A stretch of DNA of 64,000 nt, from positions 1-64,000 of the forward strand of contig JALQPE010001688.1 in NCBI GenBank assembly GCA_030407315.1, given 5' to 3'. Origin of the DNA: Asparagopsis taxiformis (taxonomy: Eukaryota > Rhodophyta > Florideophyceae > Bonnemaisoniales > Bonnemaisoniaceae). The position numbers and the translations under genes are program-made. Under the pieces are notes generated by a model. It searched no databases. It was not told where the DNA came from and saw only the letters and a program-made list of their open reading frames with translations. This document shows, one piece after another, positions 45,016 to 55,578 of the stretch (the stretch's first letter is position 1; each line of letters begins with the position of its first letter).

Positions 45016-48000
45016 CTAACGTTGGATCAATAGTTCCAATCGATTCAATGTTGTAGAATCTGTTGCTGCCACAATCCTTTCATAGTTTTGCGCGTTGGCT
45101 GCTTTGATCCCGCCAAGCAGTCCAGAGCACGCCTCCCCGAGCGACATGTGTGCCACCACATCTCTTTCCTGCAACGCTTTCCTACGCTGCGCGCCAGGCA
45201 AATGACCTCCCGCATTTGCGCCCACATCACCATCTTCTCCGAATCGAGATATCGCATTTTCAAACTCCTGCGACCACTCCCCGTTTCCCTTCCGTTCATT
45301 CGCTGCTCTTTCCTGCGACAGCACCTGCACAAACCCGCTCAGAATTCGCGGCACTTTCTCAACAATCTTGTTGTTTCCCATATGTCGTCCAGTCACACCC
45401 GCCAGTGCAAGCATGGCCATTTTCCGTCGAGGCAGACGGTACATCAGGTATAGATTGTCTAGAGTTGCATCGACCAGTTCCAATAATGCCTCCTCATTCC
45501 CCTGTAAAACCAAACTTTCCACCGCTCCCACGTTTGATAATAACGCCCGTGCAAGCAACGCCGCATACGCTGCTGATAATACATGACTTTCATTTCCCCC
45601 CAATAGTTTCTGAAGACAAAACTGTAGGATACCCGTACAGAATCGAACCCCCTCGTCTGGGAAAAGCTGTAGCAATATGTCAACAATCTCCACCGTTGCA
45701 AGACAACCTCGATCCTTCACCGAATCCAGCGTCCTTCCAAGCGATTCCACAAGCGCAGTCCCATGCTGCCGCATGAATACCTCCTTGCCCAAAATTGCAT
45801 ACTCCTCTGTCACTCGGCACACTTCCTTCAGGTTGTCAAAGTCTACCCCGAGAATCTTCTCCGTGTAGGGAAACAGTTTGTCCAGCCCTTCATTATACTC
45901 AGTCGATCCCTTCACAACCGCTGTCCAGAGCTCGCACCCATCTTCCATCATATAAGCGCCACCCTTTCCTGGTGACAAGTCTATTGTGTACCCTATCACA
46001 GCATATACAAGCTTCCGCAAGCTCTCGCACTGCAGTGCCGCAGGCCCCAACTTACCGACCAGCAAAGTTAGCAACGTCGTAATCGCCATACGCATCATAT
46101 TCTGACTTCCCGATTGGCCACTTATCCCATTCCCTTCCGCTTCCGAAGAAGCGCCCGTCAGGACTTCAGCTGAAACGTTAACTTGCGCTGAACCATCTTC
46201 CCATAGTGTTGGCAAACAACTAGTAAGAAGGTCCATCACTGGCACAATAACCTGCACTGGGCATCGTGAAACAATACTGCAAAGCATTGTGACAACCGCC
46301 CGTCGTGTTTCAAAAGTTTCGCTCACTGAAACAATTCGGAAACACGCTGCAACACACGGTTGAATATGCGGCGCAAAGTCAATTGCATGGAATTCGAAAT
46401 CTTCCACCATATTCTGTATCGACTTTGCCGCAGTCAAAGCTAAGAACTTATCCTGATCCATGAAACCCATCAGACGCACCAATATCGGATACATGGCTTG
46501 ATGATTCTCACGAGAATACTGCCCAACAAACTGACCAACAAGCCAAGCGGCACGCGCCTGCACGATTCGTTCCCCCATGTTTGAACTGCAGTCTGCTCGC
46601 AGAATTACGCCCAGTCGCCCGCTTAGCCAAGAATCGAAATTAAACGCGCCATTGACATCATCTACAACCCTTCCAACAGCACGGTAGCACGCGTCGAGCA
46701 AGAGCGGCTTATCTACCGAGACAGATTCTGCCAGCTGGATGATTAGAGGCACCACTCGTCGCTTCTCTCTGATGAGCATGATGTTGAACAAGCCTTCACA
46801 TTCGTGACGAAGATTCTCAGTGCCCCATTCTGCTGCTTCTTCTTCGCGCATCAACGACTCTGGGTCATGTGCCCAGATATCGAGTTCTGTTTCATTCAAT
46901 ACGAAAATCTTTGAAATGATGGCCTCGATCAAAGCGTTTGACCTGCTCTCATTAAAGAACGACAGCACTATCCATCGACATCCTTCAGCAGATATCCCCT
47001 GTGGTGGTTCGACGCCTTTGCGTAAATTTTCCTGAAATTGCTCCATAGTACAAGTCTGCAATTCGTACGCTGGACACCGAATCGCATTACGAAGGAAATA
47101 GGCAGCTTGATAACAAACTCTGTCTAGGGACAACTTGGAATCAAATGCTACCACGTCGCTATAATACATCTCCAAAAATGCGGCGAGGAAGGGCTGGAAA
47201 CTAATCGGATGACGTTCATGAGTAACGCGTACAAGCTTGGCGGCAAGCAAACTCAACCGTGCTTGGGATTCTGTGCCACCTTTTCCGCCTCTCATAAACA
47301 CATCCGGAAACTGGAGCAGTTTAGAAAACATCGGCGATACGGAAGTAATGTCACTTAGATTCTCACATCCATACGCTAAAAGTCTTCTGAAGCCCTTCAT
47401 GCAGAGCACAACTGCATCAAACGAGCGTGCTGAGATGTCAGGTGGTGACTGATTCTGCACGAGAATATTTAAATGGACGGTGAAAACTTGAAAGAAGAGC
47501 TCGAATAAATGCGGCGTGACACGAATCAAAGCCTTGCGATCGGATATCAATCTGCGACTCGCGAGCTGCTTCACAACCATATCCAAGGTTGAAAGTGCAT
47601 GCATCATGACAGTTGGCTCTGGGGCTCGAACGGCATTGCATAGATCGGTAAGAAGGGTAGGCCATTGCTTCGGAAAATCAATCCTGGCGACGAGTGAAAT
47701 CCAGAGAGAAATCTGAGAAGCAATTGTGGAATGTTTCTCTCCGATACCAGACAACAATTGCTGCATAACGTACGATCTCTCGTCCTCGGTAATTTGGGAG
47801 TCGCTTGTGCGTCGACGCCAACTACGCGTGACGGCATTCTTACCGCAGACAGCGGCAAGCCATCTGATGCGTGGCTCGGCGTCGTCGTCATTTGCAGTCG
47901 CAATCGCTACCATTGATGCGAAGAAATCTGCATGCTGCTCGCCGTCTCGCAACTGCTGTTCTGCTCGCTGACGCTGCGGCGCATTCTCGCTGAGGGCTTC

Positions 48001-48045
48001 GCTTAGCAAGTGGTAGTATCGCTCTGCGGATTCTTCGGCTGACAT
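45016..48045 (-). CDS. Importin-beta family protein, importin-11/Kap120 type
   Basis: Nuclear transport receptor of 1009 aa, close to yeast Kap120 and human importin-11 in length. The importin-beta N-terminal domain is near residues 25-100 (RQRAEQQLRDGEQHADFF, then RIRWLAAVCGKNAVTRSW). The next block, QISLWISLVARIDFPKQWPTLLTDL, is the importin-11/Kap120 pattern. HEAT repeats fill the rest. Its partner is RanGTP and the cargo is unknown here. The reading frame is intact without introns. ATG 48045 gives a normal N-terminus (MSAEESAERYYHLLSEAL). Confidence 0.87.
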   Translation of the reverse strand: MSAEESAERYYHLLSEALSENAPQRQRAEQQLRDGEQHADFFASMVAIATANDDDAEPRIRWLAAVCGKNAVTRSWRRRTSDSQITEDERSYVMQQLLSGIGEKHSTIASQISLWISLVARIDFPKQWPTLLTDLCNAVRAPEPTVMMHALSTLDMVVKQLASRRLISDRKALIRVTPHLFELFFQVFTVHLNILVQNQSPPDISARSFDAVVLCMKGFRRLLAYGCENLSDITSVSPMFSKLLQFPDVFMRGGKGGTESQARLSLLAAKLVRVTHERHPISFQPFLAAFLEMYYSDVVAFDSKLSLDRVCYQAAYFLRNAIRCPAYELQTCTMEQFQENLRKGVEPPQGISAEGCRWIVLSFFNESRSNALIEAIISKIFVLNETELDIWAHDPESLMREEEAAEWGTENLRHECEGLFNIMLIREKRRVVPLIIQLAESVSVDKPLLLDACYRAVGRVVDDVNGAFNFDSWLSGRLGVILRADCSSNMGERIVQARAAWLVGQFVGQYSRENHQAMYPILVRLMGFMDQDKFLALTAAKSIQNMVEDFEFHAIDFAPHIQPCVAACFRIVSVSETFETRRAVVTMLCSIVSRCPVQVIVPVMDLLTSCLPTLWEDGSAQVNVSAEVLTGASSEAEGNGISGQSGSQNMMRMAITTLLTLLVGKLGPAALQCESLRKLVYAVIGYTIDLSPGKGGAYMMEDGCELWTAVVKGSTEYNEGLDKLFPYTEKILGVDFDNLKEVCRVTEEYAILGKEVFMRQHGTALVESLGRTLDSVKDRGCLATVEIVDILLQLFPDEGVRFCTGILQFCLQKLLGGNESHVLSAAYAALLARALLSNVGAVESLVLQGNEEALLELVDATLDNLYLMYRLPRRKMAMLALAGVTGRHMGNNKIVEKVPRILSGFVQVLSQERAANERKGNGEWSQEFENAISRFGEDGDVGANAGGHLPGAQRRKALQERDVVAHMSLGEACSGLLGGIKAANAQNYERIVAATDSTTLNRLELLIQR

Positions 48046-49320
48046 GGGTGCTGTGCGAGGATCGGCGTGAGGAGTTGAGCGAAAGTCTCGCGCGTTGCGA
48101 GGATGGCGGCTTGAAGGGCGGCGGACGAAATTTGTGTGCGTTGTGTCGTAATGCGATTCGGGAAATGAGTGTACCTGAAGGTAATTGGTCGGAATGAAGA
48201 ACAGAAAACATTAATCAGTTGGATTCATTGATCTGATCGTAATTTCTGTTATAATTGCCGAGCTTTGAAACTCAGAAAACATCGCCGCAAGGGTAACATC
48301 CAACAGACTTGCGAGGTATAGCACCACTATGGTGCTTGCTCACTCTCGTTGAGAATGATTCTCGTTGTTGAGAACAGACAACAAATTGGTTGCTTTGAGA
48401 GGTGGACTAGCTCTGGAAAAACCCATCATGTCTCACTGTAGCAAACAACTTGCTCCAACCACTTTTGCCTACCGGTATTGTTTCAGCCAAGCCCACTACG
48501 CTGGACAAAACATCAATGCCTTTTCTCTATCATTATGACTATTGCGCCACCATTCAGAATACAGATGCATGTGTTTGTTTTCTCGCTTAGCACGGATAAC
48601 TTACATGGTGGTTGCGAACGAAAGTCACGTTGAATTTTTTTTCTCCTTGCAGTGGCTCCTGTAGCACGCAACTGTTTTCAACCGGGATGTGTCTGCACTG
48701 GGAGAGCTCCAGCTGTAGATCATTATCCACCATCGGCAAGAGGAACAAAATAGAGACTATATCTTGTAAGCGAATGGCAGAATACAGATGCAATTATTTG
48801 GCCACAGTTGAACCCAGTTGGGTAAATCTAAGGACTACAGTTGGATACACTTTCAAGGGGTAGAACGAATATTCTTATAATTCACTGCCAAGTCTACTCC
48901 TCTCCTTCAAGTTTGCTACTAGATAGTGACATATACCATGTAAGTAATTGAGCTGTGCGAGATATCGCAATGGTCACTGCATCCTATTTGTCACCTATAG
49001 AGTGTGTGTTCTTCGAGCAGCTTGTTTTCCATCTCAAGACGCACGCAACCTTTACAAAAAAATTCATTGGCTGGCGCCGACTTGAACTTGTTCGAGCGCG
49101 TATTCTTTTTGAGGAAATACGTTGAAGAACAAGGGATAGTGTAATTCCACCGTTACCATGTCACGCTCATCTGACAAAATTTCATTGAAACTTCCAAGTA
49201 CTACTGTACCGCACCAGCCCTAAACGGCCCATCCGCTTGATCCTCTGCTCTACCAGGCCTGACCAACTACCTCTCCGTTCATTCCATCTCACCTGTTGTG
49301 CATCCTCCCACCATCCCGCC
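48046..49320. other. Intergenic, divergent promoters
   Basis: About 1.3 kb between importin (-) and the NELF-B gene (+). All ORFs are short and unrecognised. No RNA gene was seen. Confidence 0.5.
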
Positions 49321-50760
49321 ATGGAGGAAGCTCTCGACCCCGGAAAGAAGCTCATCGGTTTCGCTGGGAAAGATTTACTGAAAGAAGGCCTGGACGAAGC
49401 GCAACCGAACCGAGAGCTCGTTAAAAAATTCATAAACAACTTTCGCGATGTGCATTCCTTTCACAGCCCCACCATCTCTCCCATCATACCACTTCTGACG
49501 CTCGGCGGTGTCTCGCGCAACCGTGCAGCAGCGGAGGTTCTGACAGCGATGGTCGAGGCCATGAAGCGTCAAATCGCCGGTCTAGAGCAAGAGCCGCTTG
49601 AAGCTCTTCTCGACAAGTGCTACACCTTTCTCACCGTCCCCAAGCTCGCGCCCGTCGGTATTGCAGTGCTCGAGCGTTTGAAATTTGTCGATCCGGAAAT
49701 CTGGAACCAGATCGTCGCCAACGGTCTGGAGGAATCGCCGTACATCGACTTGCCGATTTCCATCAAGAGGCGCATCTGGTCTGCTGAGAACAAAGCGTTT
49801 GACCACGAGGTCGACAAGCTGATTAGTCGTGTCGGTGAACTTTCACCCCCTACAGGCCTTGATGAATTCATTTTGCGCGGGAACCGCCACAAGATGCGTA
49901 TGGAAAATCTGTTGCTCAAGGATTTGTTGAACATTGCCGCCGGATTGGAAGACTCGCTTATTGCTGTCATTGTGGACAAGATGGTGGATGCGTTTGGGAA
50001 AGAACAGACGAATCCTAAACGACTCGCTATCGCTAATTTGTTCCACGATTTCATGGTGCAATTTTCGTCCCGAACAAGCTCCAACCTCGGCACTTTGCGA
50101 CGAATGGCACGTTTCTTGGACAGTGGAGATTCTGATGCAGACCTCGACGAACAACTTTTGCATGATATTCGTCTTGCTCTAGGTAATCGGACCTCATGCG
50201 GTCCTGTTGCACTCCTAGTTGCTTCGACATATTCGCGCGATTTGTTAGCTGATCAGCTCGTAATCAAGCTGCTCAATCGTCGTGGTAATGTGAGCGATTT
50301 GACAGACCCACAGATGCTAGAAAATGCAGCAAATCATCTACGTGAGGATGGATGGATCCAGGATTTGACGTATGCTTGTCTTTGTAATATGAAGGCGCAT
50401 AATATTATCCAACATGATGAGCCTTTGGAGGAATCGGAAGTTGACGTTCCGTTTGCCATGTTTTATCCATATCTAATTAATGAAATGGAGCTTGACTATA
50501 CAAAACAAGTAGACGATTACTTTACCTCTAATGCAGATTTACCAAACCCCAAGTTTATGGAGATGGTGAGGGTGGGGCGTTTGGAGAGAAGAGTTGTGAC
50601 GACCTACTGCTTATTGCTACAGGCCCACACAAATATCATTGGCCTTTGTCGCTTTCGTCTTGTACTGGATAATTCGTTGCGGGCGTGTGATAATCTTGAG
50701 GAAATGCGTGAGACAGCACTGGCGTATCATTTAATCATGAAAGTAGTGCTCGGCGAATAG
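49321..50760 (+). CDS. Negative elongation factor B (NELF-B/COBRA1) homologue
   Basis: Subunit of the NELF complex, which with DSIF stalls RNA polymerase II near promoters in animals. Protein of 479 aa from ATG 49321. Residues about 90-165 follow the animal sequence closely: LEALLDKCYTFLTVPKLAPV, then a short gap and LPISIKRRIWSAENKAFDHEVDKLI (animal: VEVKRQIWQDNQALFGDEV). A second match is in the C-terminal third (MELDYTKQVDDY, NPKFMEMVRVGRLERRVVTTYCLL). The whole is helical. Animal NELF-B is about 580 aa; the missing part is the C-terminal tail. No frameshift or intron. NELF partners are not in this window. Confidence 0.82.
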   Translation: MEEALDPGKKLIGFAGKDLLKEGLDEAQPNRELVKKFINNFRDVHSFHSPTISPIIPLLTLGGVSRNRAAAEVLTAMVEAMKRQIAGLEQEPLEALLDKCYTFLTVPKLAPVGIAVLERLKFVDPEIWNQIVANGLEESPYIDLPISIKRRIWSAENKAFDHEVDKLISRVGELSPPTGLDEFILRGNRHKMRMENLLLKDLLNIAAGLEDSLIAVIVDKMVDAFGKEQTNPKRLAIANLFHDFMVQFSSRTSSNLGTLRRMARFLDSGDSDADLDEQLLHDIRLALGNRTSCGPVALLVASTYSRDLLADQLVIKLLNRRGNVSDLTDPQMLENAANHLREDGWIQDLTYACLCNMKAHNIIQHDEPLEESEVDVPFAMFYPYLINEMELDYTKQVDDYFTSNADLPNPKFMEMVRVGRLERRVVTTYCLLLQAHTNIIGLCRFRLVLDNSLRACDNLEEMRETALAYHLIMKVVLGE

Positions 50761-50840
50761 ATCGGATGAAACCCTCCAAGTATGTACATAGCGTGTCAGG
50801 TATATATGGCCGTGTGGCAAAAACCAAGCGACGTTCACAT

Positions 50841-52598
50841 CTAATCCAAACCGACGACATTTTCGAGGAAGGCCACGAGGAATATAGAAAACGGGAATAA
50901 AGAAAGGACAACAAAGCCATCACGAAGCGTCATAATCTTCTTTTGACTCATAATGAACATGGCCACCTCCACAACCAAGATAGAGGTTGTTTCTGCAGTG
51001 AACTGCCATGCAAGGCCCTTGATAGCGATGAGGAGCATGAAGATAGCAAGTACAAAAGTATTGTTGAGAATAGCGGCACCGAGCAGCGTAGAGAACGAAA
51101 TGGTAACAGTTTTGCGTGTCTTCTTCAGCGCATATGAATATGCTGCAAGCAACTCTGACGCATTGCTAGCGAGTGGTGCAAGAATGAACGAGATGTAAAA
51201 TGGCGAGATGCCCACTCGATCTCCGATATCACTCAAGACGCTAACCATGGGGTCTGAAAAGATTAGCACAAGAGCAGTTCCGGCAAGCATCATGGAAAAC
51301 GACCTCTTTTTCACTTGTGCGATCTGAGTGGCTGGATCCATATGTCTCAAATCATCGGGCACTTCTTCTTCTTCGTCTTCCTCTTCATCTACAGCTTCTT
51401 CGTCGAAACTTTCACTCTGTGCCTGCTGGGCGGGAACGGTAGCAGTGGATCGGGCTTGACGAGATCGGCTTCTGATGAATTCAGGCATTTTGTCAATGAA
51501 TTCATCAAGTTCAATGAATCCGTTTCCATTAGTGTCGAGCTCTACGTAAAGCTTGGAGATTTCATCAGCAGTGAGGGTCTCACCGAGATCACGCATAAGA
51601 TGCTGAAGTTCCAATCGGTCAATTGAGCGACTTTGATCATGATCATAGTGATTGAAGAAGGTTCTCAACACGGCACCGAGACGATCCTTCTTACTACCAT
51701 CGACGACAAGACTTGTGGATTCATCGGCGTTGGCAACAGCAGGATAAATCTCATTAAATGCAGCAGTGAGTGAAATTTCACCCTTACGGATAGCCCTTTG
51801 CTTGGCCTCATCCACGACAGTCTTGCGATACTCCACTTCCTCATCCGAGGCGGTGACCTGGTAATACAGATACCAGAGGAAGAAGGCTGTACAAATGACA
51901 AAACAAAATATGGCGGGATAATGCTCTGCTCTTGCGGCACGTTGGGTCAATTCGGCCGACTGATTGGCGAGATAAAAATTGCCGGTAAGCAGGGCGGCGA
52001 TTTGAATGACCACATAGGACACAGCGGTGAGAAGCATGATCCTGCCCGAGATTTTGACCATTGCCATGGGCTGGACACCGGTTCCGCGGAGATCAAAGTT
52101 ATTGGGCGGGAACAACTTATGGGGTCGATGATGGTAGGTCGGGACGCCATCGGCACGGATGTTGACTCTACCGGCGAGAATGGAGAGGAACCACGGGAGG
52201 GTGAGGAGCATGCTTGTGGAGCCTGCGAGGGCGCCTACACCGACGGAGACTTGTTCCTGGGCGTTTTCGCCGAGGGCGGAGAAGAGCACGATGGCGCCGT
52301 CCGGGACGGCGCCGAGGATGGGCAGCACGACGGAGCCGACAATTCCGCGGAGAGATGGGACGAGGAGGAGGAGTTCGCTGCCGTGGGCGATCAGTTCGGA
52401 GGCCTTGTAGAGGATGGCTCCGTAGACGGCGAGCAGGAGCATGACTTGCATGAAGCCGCTCGTGGGCGAGACTTGGCATTGGAGCGCGGATTGTAATTGA
52501 TGGGTGTGATTGGATGGGGTGCGAACGATGGATTCGCATGCCTCGGTCCAGACGGAGCCGCCCGGGAGAGCGGCGGGTTCAATGAAGAGCGACTCCAT
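50841..52598 (-). CDS. EF-hand cation/Ca2+ exchanger (NCL-type)
   Basis: Membrane cation exchanger of 585 aa from ATG 52598 (MESLFIEPAALPGG). It has two sets of transmembrane helices separated by a cytosolic loop. The alpha-1 repeat is GSVVLPILGAVPDGAIV and the alpha-2 repeat is SFILAPLASNASELLAA, each with the ion-binding acid/asparagine. The loop carries two EF-hands (DHDQSRSIDRLEL and DTNGNGFIELDEF) and a Glu/Asp-rich tail. This is the plant and algal NCL (Na+/Ca2+ exchanger-like) architecture, with Ca2+ sensing in the loop. The longer frame to 52694 has low-complexity Pro/His and no clear reason to be used. It ends 80 bp from the NELF-B stop. Confidence 0.88.
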   Translation of the reverse strand: MESLFIEPAALPGGSVWTEACESIVRTPSNHTHQLQSALQCQVSPTSGFMQVMLLLAVYGAILYKASELIAHGSELLLLVPSLRGIVGSVVLPILGAVPDGAIVLFSALGENAQEQVSVGVGALAGSTSMLLTLPWFLSILAGRVNIRADGVPTYHHRPHKLFPPNNFDLRGTGVQPMAMVKISGRIMLLTAVSYVVIQIAALLTGNFYLANQSAELTQRAARAEHYPAIFCFVICTAFFLWYLYYQVTASDEEVEYRKTVVDEAKQRAIRKGEISLTAAFNEIYPAVANADESTSLVVDGSKKDRLGAVLRTFFNHYDHDQSRSIDRLELQHLMRDLGETLTADEISKLYVELDTNGNGFIELDEFIDKMPEFIRSRSRQARSTATVPAQQAQSESFDEEAVDEEEDEEEEVPDDLRHMDPATQIAQVKKRSFSMMLAGTALVLIFSDPMVSVLSDIGDRVGISPFYISFILAPLASNASELLAAYSYALKKTRKTVTISFSTLLGAAILNNTFVLAIFMLLIAIKGLAWQFTAETTSILVVEVAMFIMSQKKIMTLRDGFVVLSLFPFSIFLVAFLENVVGLD

Positions 52599-52826
52599 TG
52601 TTCGGATGCGGAGATGGAGGGCGGGTGGGCAGCAGGATGGTGGGTGGGTGGCTGGCGCCCGGATAGATATTGGGAGATGTGAATTGGTTGACAAGGATGG
52701 AGAGGTATGAGAAATGTAACGGTGACGGAAAAAGCGTAAGCAAGGTGGGTGGAATTACAAAATATGCGATGTGGCGTGACGCGTTTCTCATCTGTGGAAA
52801 GGAGATTACTGTATGTAAGGAGTTTA

Positions 52827-54689
52827 TCACCATTGCTGCACTCGGTGTAAAGACATTGGGAGTTCGATAGCTTGATCGTCCGCAATCAAACACACATGTC
52901 TATCGCCCTTGAAGCGGTACCAGATCTTCAACACCACCTCCTCCTTGTCGCCGAGTGCGCTCGGATCCCAAAACCCTAACAATGTCGACTTGGTGGCACA
53001 TACAATCTGCAATCGACTCGACTCCACCAACGACTGCACACAACCGCCCACTTCCGTCAGCTCCGTTTCAATTTCGCGTCCCTCCACACTAGCGTCTGAA
53101 AACTGCACCTCTTTCGCTGCTTCCGCATTCCCGTACACAGCTCTCTCGATTAGCAGTCCACCTCCCTGCCTCTCGTCAATCACAACGCTCTCTTCCTGTC
53201 TTCTCCTTCGTTCCACCGTCTCCTTCATCAGCTCGCGAGCCGCCATCGCCTCCGTCCTAGCTTGCTCAAGTATATCGCCCCGACGCACCTTGGCTTCCTC
53301 CCGTTCTCGCTTCTTCTCGCGTAGTCGCCATGGTGCCACAATCGCTATTTCAACCGCACTCACCAGCACTGACGTGCATATCGCAGCCACGGTAGCCGTC
53401 TTGGCGTCCGTACTCGACGACACCAGTACAACAGGTAGTGTGAGTCGATGTCCCGCCCGACTCACACGCAATTTCCACACCACCCCCATAGTCCCCATAG
53501 CGACTGAAGTACCCCACGCAGTGTCCGCAATCATATACTTGCAACCACCACCTGCTTCCACTTCCCATCCCATAGCCCCCATCTGAAAGCGCATCTTGAT
53601 ATTCGGTCCACCAGGTCCCGTGGGCGTGCACTTCTTCCACAGCGGCGCCTGCGCTCCAATCGGACGTCGTATAACCAGCCCAACGGACGCATCCATAACG
53701 TCTAGTCTCGCCGTCCATCGCCACCCCATTGGTGCAACAAAATTACCAATCGCTTCCCACAATCTTTCCAATCTCGTGCCATCTGCCTGCACACCCGTCT
53801 CCTTCTCCTCCTCAGCATCCTCGGCGATAAATTCATCGTACGCCGATCTTCGCCAAGTAAACGCGTACCCGGGCGCCGCACCAAACGCCCACGACGTACT
53901 CGCAGTGCAGCGCTCGTCAAACGAGCGCGAAAACGTGAGCGCGCTGGTCAGGTCTCTCTTGGCAACGTTGAAAGTCGCTTCATACGAACCGGTCATATGC
54001 GACGACAACGACCGAAACGCCTTGAGACCATAATTGAGTTGTCCACGCGCGTCGAGCGGGACGTACGCACTGGCCTCAGCATGCATGTATGGATCGAGCT
54101 GTCGGCGCAACGTCAACGCAATGTCACCGACACCCGCCGGTCGAAAATGCGTCTTCTGACGAGACAGCGAGTATCGCATCGCCAGCGTGTTCTTCTGACT
54201 CAGATATGCTGTTGCCATGGTTGACATGGCAACTTGCGCGCAGACAGGCGGCGCAGATATCGGCTCGCCCTCCTGCAATGCGACGACGAGTCCTGTTGCG
54301 TCCAGCTGAGGTTCAAAGCTATTGACTACTGTGAAGTAGGCGTCGCGCGGCGTCGAAGCTGCTGCAGACGCGCCTTCGGTTCGGAAGCGCTCGGCCAGAT
54401 CGCAATAGGGCGTCAATTCCATGGCTGGTGAAGCGGCTGCTCGGGCGGCTTCCAGTCCGAATTCGTCATACACGCGACGGAGCTTGGTGTCGGAGAGAAT
54501 TTCATAGGCTTCTTTCACGCGCGTGAACTGGTCGGTTGCGGCCTGTTTGGCAGCGGGTTGGACGTGCTTGTCGGGGTGGAAAATCTGGGAGAGACGACGA
54601 AAAGCATATTTGAGGTCGTTGGGGGTCGCATCAGGGGTGACGGTGAGAATTTGGTAGAGATTCTGCGAGGAAGAGGCTGCGGTGCTCAT
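52827..54689 (-). CDS. DNAJC11: DNAJC11-like J-protein
   Basis: J-domain protein of 620 aa. Human DNAJC11 sits at the mitochondrial outer membrane and associates with MICOS and SAM (cristae organisation). The J domain is at residues about 8-75 (LYQILTVTPDATPNDLKYAFRRL, HPDKH with the HPD motif). The middle is rich in alternating hydrophobic and polar residues, the beta-barrel-like region of the family. The C-terminal DUF3395 signature is present: LLGFWDPSALGDKEEV, KIWYRFKGDRHVCLIADDQAIELP. No transmembrane signal at the start. Divergent to the small gene at 54978. Confidence 0.9.
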   Translation of the reverse strand: MSTAASSSQNLYQILTVTPDATPNDLKYAFRRLSQIFHPDKHVQPAAKQAATDQFTRVKEAYEILSDTKLRRVYDEFGLEAARAAASPAMELTPYCDLAERFRTEGASAAASTPRDAYFTVVNSFEPQLDATGLVVALQEGEPISAPPVCAQVAMSTMATAYLSQKNTLAMRYSLSRQKTHFRPAGVGDIALTLRRQLDPYMHAEASAYVPLDARGQLNYGLKAFRSLSSHMTGSYEATFNVAKRDLTSALTFSRSFDERCTASTSWAFGAAPGYAFTWRRSAYDEFIAEDAEEEKETGVQADGTRLERLWEAIGNFVAPMGWRWTARLDVMDASVGLVIRRPIGAQAPLWKKCTPTGPGGPNIKMRFQMGAMGWEVEAGGGCKYMIADTAWGTSVAMGTMGVVWKLRVSRAGHRLTLPVVLVSSSTDAKTATVAAICTSVLVSAVEIAIVAPWRLREKKREREEAKVRRGDILEQARTEAMAARELMKETVERRRRQEESVVIDERQGGGLLIERAVYGNAEAAKEVQFSDASVEGREIETELTEVGGCVQSLVESSRLQIVCATKSTLLGFWDPSALGDKEEVVLKIWYRFKGDRHVCLIADDQAIELPMSLHRVQQW

Positions 54690-54977
54690 CGCTGGTTGAG
54701 GTCAGCACGGTGGCGGGCATGCAGCGGGCGGATGTGGCAGAGCGAGCGTCGACAAGCGTGTTAATGTGGCAATGATTGTCAGAAGCAATCGCCAAAAATA
54801 GACGTGAATTTAACGCTTTTACGAGCGTCTGCGCGCATTATGTTAGTTTATGACCAATCATTGCGCACTTTACACCAGGCCGCTGTCTTCCAGATGCGAT
54901 GTGTTGCATAGTACTCAAATTGTTCACGCGTCGCGTCGCCGCAGCGCTACCTTCAGCGCAGGCCAACCGCCTCTCCC

Positions 54978-55367
54978 ATGGCAAAGTCCTCTTATCTGAC
55001 CCACACACTTGCCTCCCTGGCGCGCAATACGCGCCCTATTCGCGAATGGACCCGCTTCGGCATCTACGAGCTGGCCGAACGTGACACTGCCAACACCAAG
55101 CCAACCACTTCCGCCACCTCCAAGAAGGATCTCAATCGTCGCATTGACACCGTCGTTGCATCTCACAAGCTCATCGATAAGTTCTACAAGGACCTCGGCT
55201 TCCCGCCTCTGCCACCAGATTCTCCTATGCAGCGTCATTGGCATCAGAAACTGGCCGCACTGCGCAAGGCTGTCGACAAGTTGGATAACAAGAAACATGC
55301 TCGCTCCGTTGCTTCGCGCAAGCGAGCCTCAAACCCTCGCCCATTGACAAACACCACTGAACTCTAA
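54978..55367 (+). CDS. Small basic protein, unidentified
   Basis: Protein of 129 aa with pI clearly basic. The N-terminus (MAKSSYLTHTLASLARNTRPIREW) could be an amphipathic organelle-import helix. The centre (RFGIYELAERDTANTK, KDLNRRIDTVVASHKLIDKFYKDLGF) is helical. No domain is recognised. Its codon use resembles the neighbours and there is no intron. It starts 289 bp from the divergent DNAJC11 gene. A mitochondrial ribosomal or assembly protein is a guess only. Confidence 0.6.
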   Translation: MAKSSYLTHTLASLARNTRPIREWTRFGIYELAERDTANTKPTTSATSKKDLNRRIDTVVASHKLIDKFYKDLGFPPLPPDSPMQRHWHQKLAALRKAVDKLDNKKHARSVASRKRASNPRPLTNTTEL

Positions 55368-55447
55368 TTTATACACTTGCTCAGCTTTGTAAGTATGCTA
55401 TCTAGCTAATTTCCTGCACCCTATTGTCGAGACGTCGCAACTCATCT

Positions 55448-55468
55448 CATCCATCCATCCATCCATCC
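55448..55468. repeat. Short CATC microsatellite
   Basis: About five copies of CATC in the 211-bp convergent spacer after the small basic gene. It is the only clear simple repeat outside coding DNA here. Confidence 0.8.
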
Positions 55469-55578
55469 GCTCTTGTTGTACAAGCTCTTCCGCACAACCA
55501 TCTGTACACTAAACCAACTATTATTCACGTGTGCGTCAGTGCAATGTCTATGCGCACAACAACCAATTTCCCACTCTC

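Noticed and set aside
51798..52496. 232-codon plus-strand ORF opposite the exchanger
   Set aside because: Antisense shadow. The minus frame has transmembrane segments, EF-hands and both alpha repeats.
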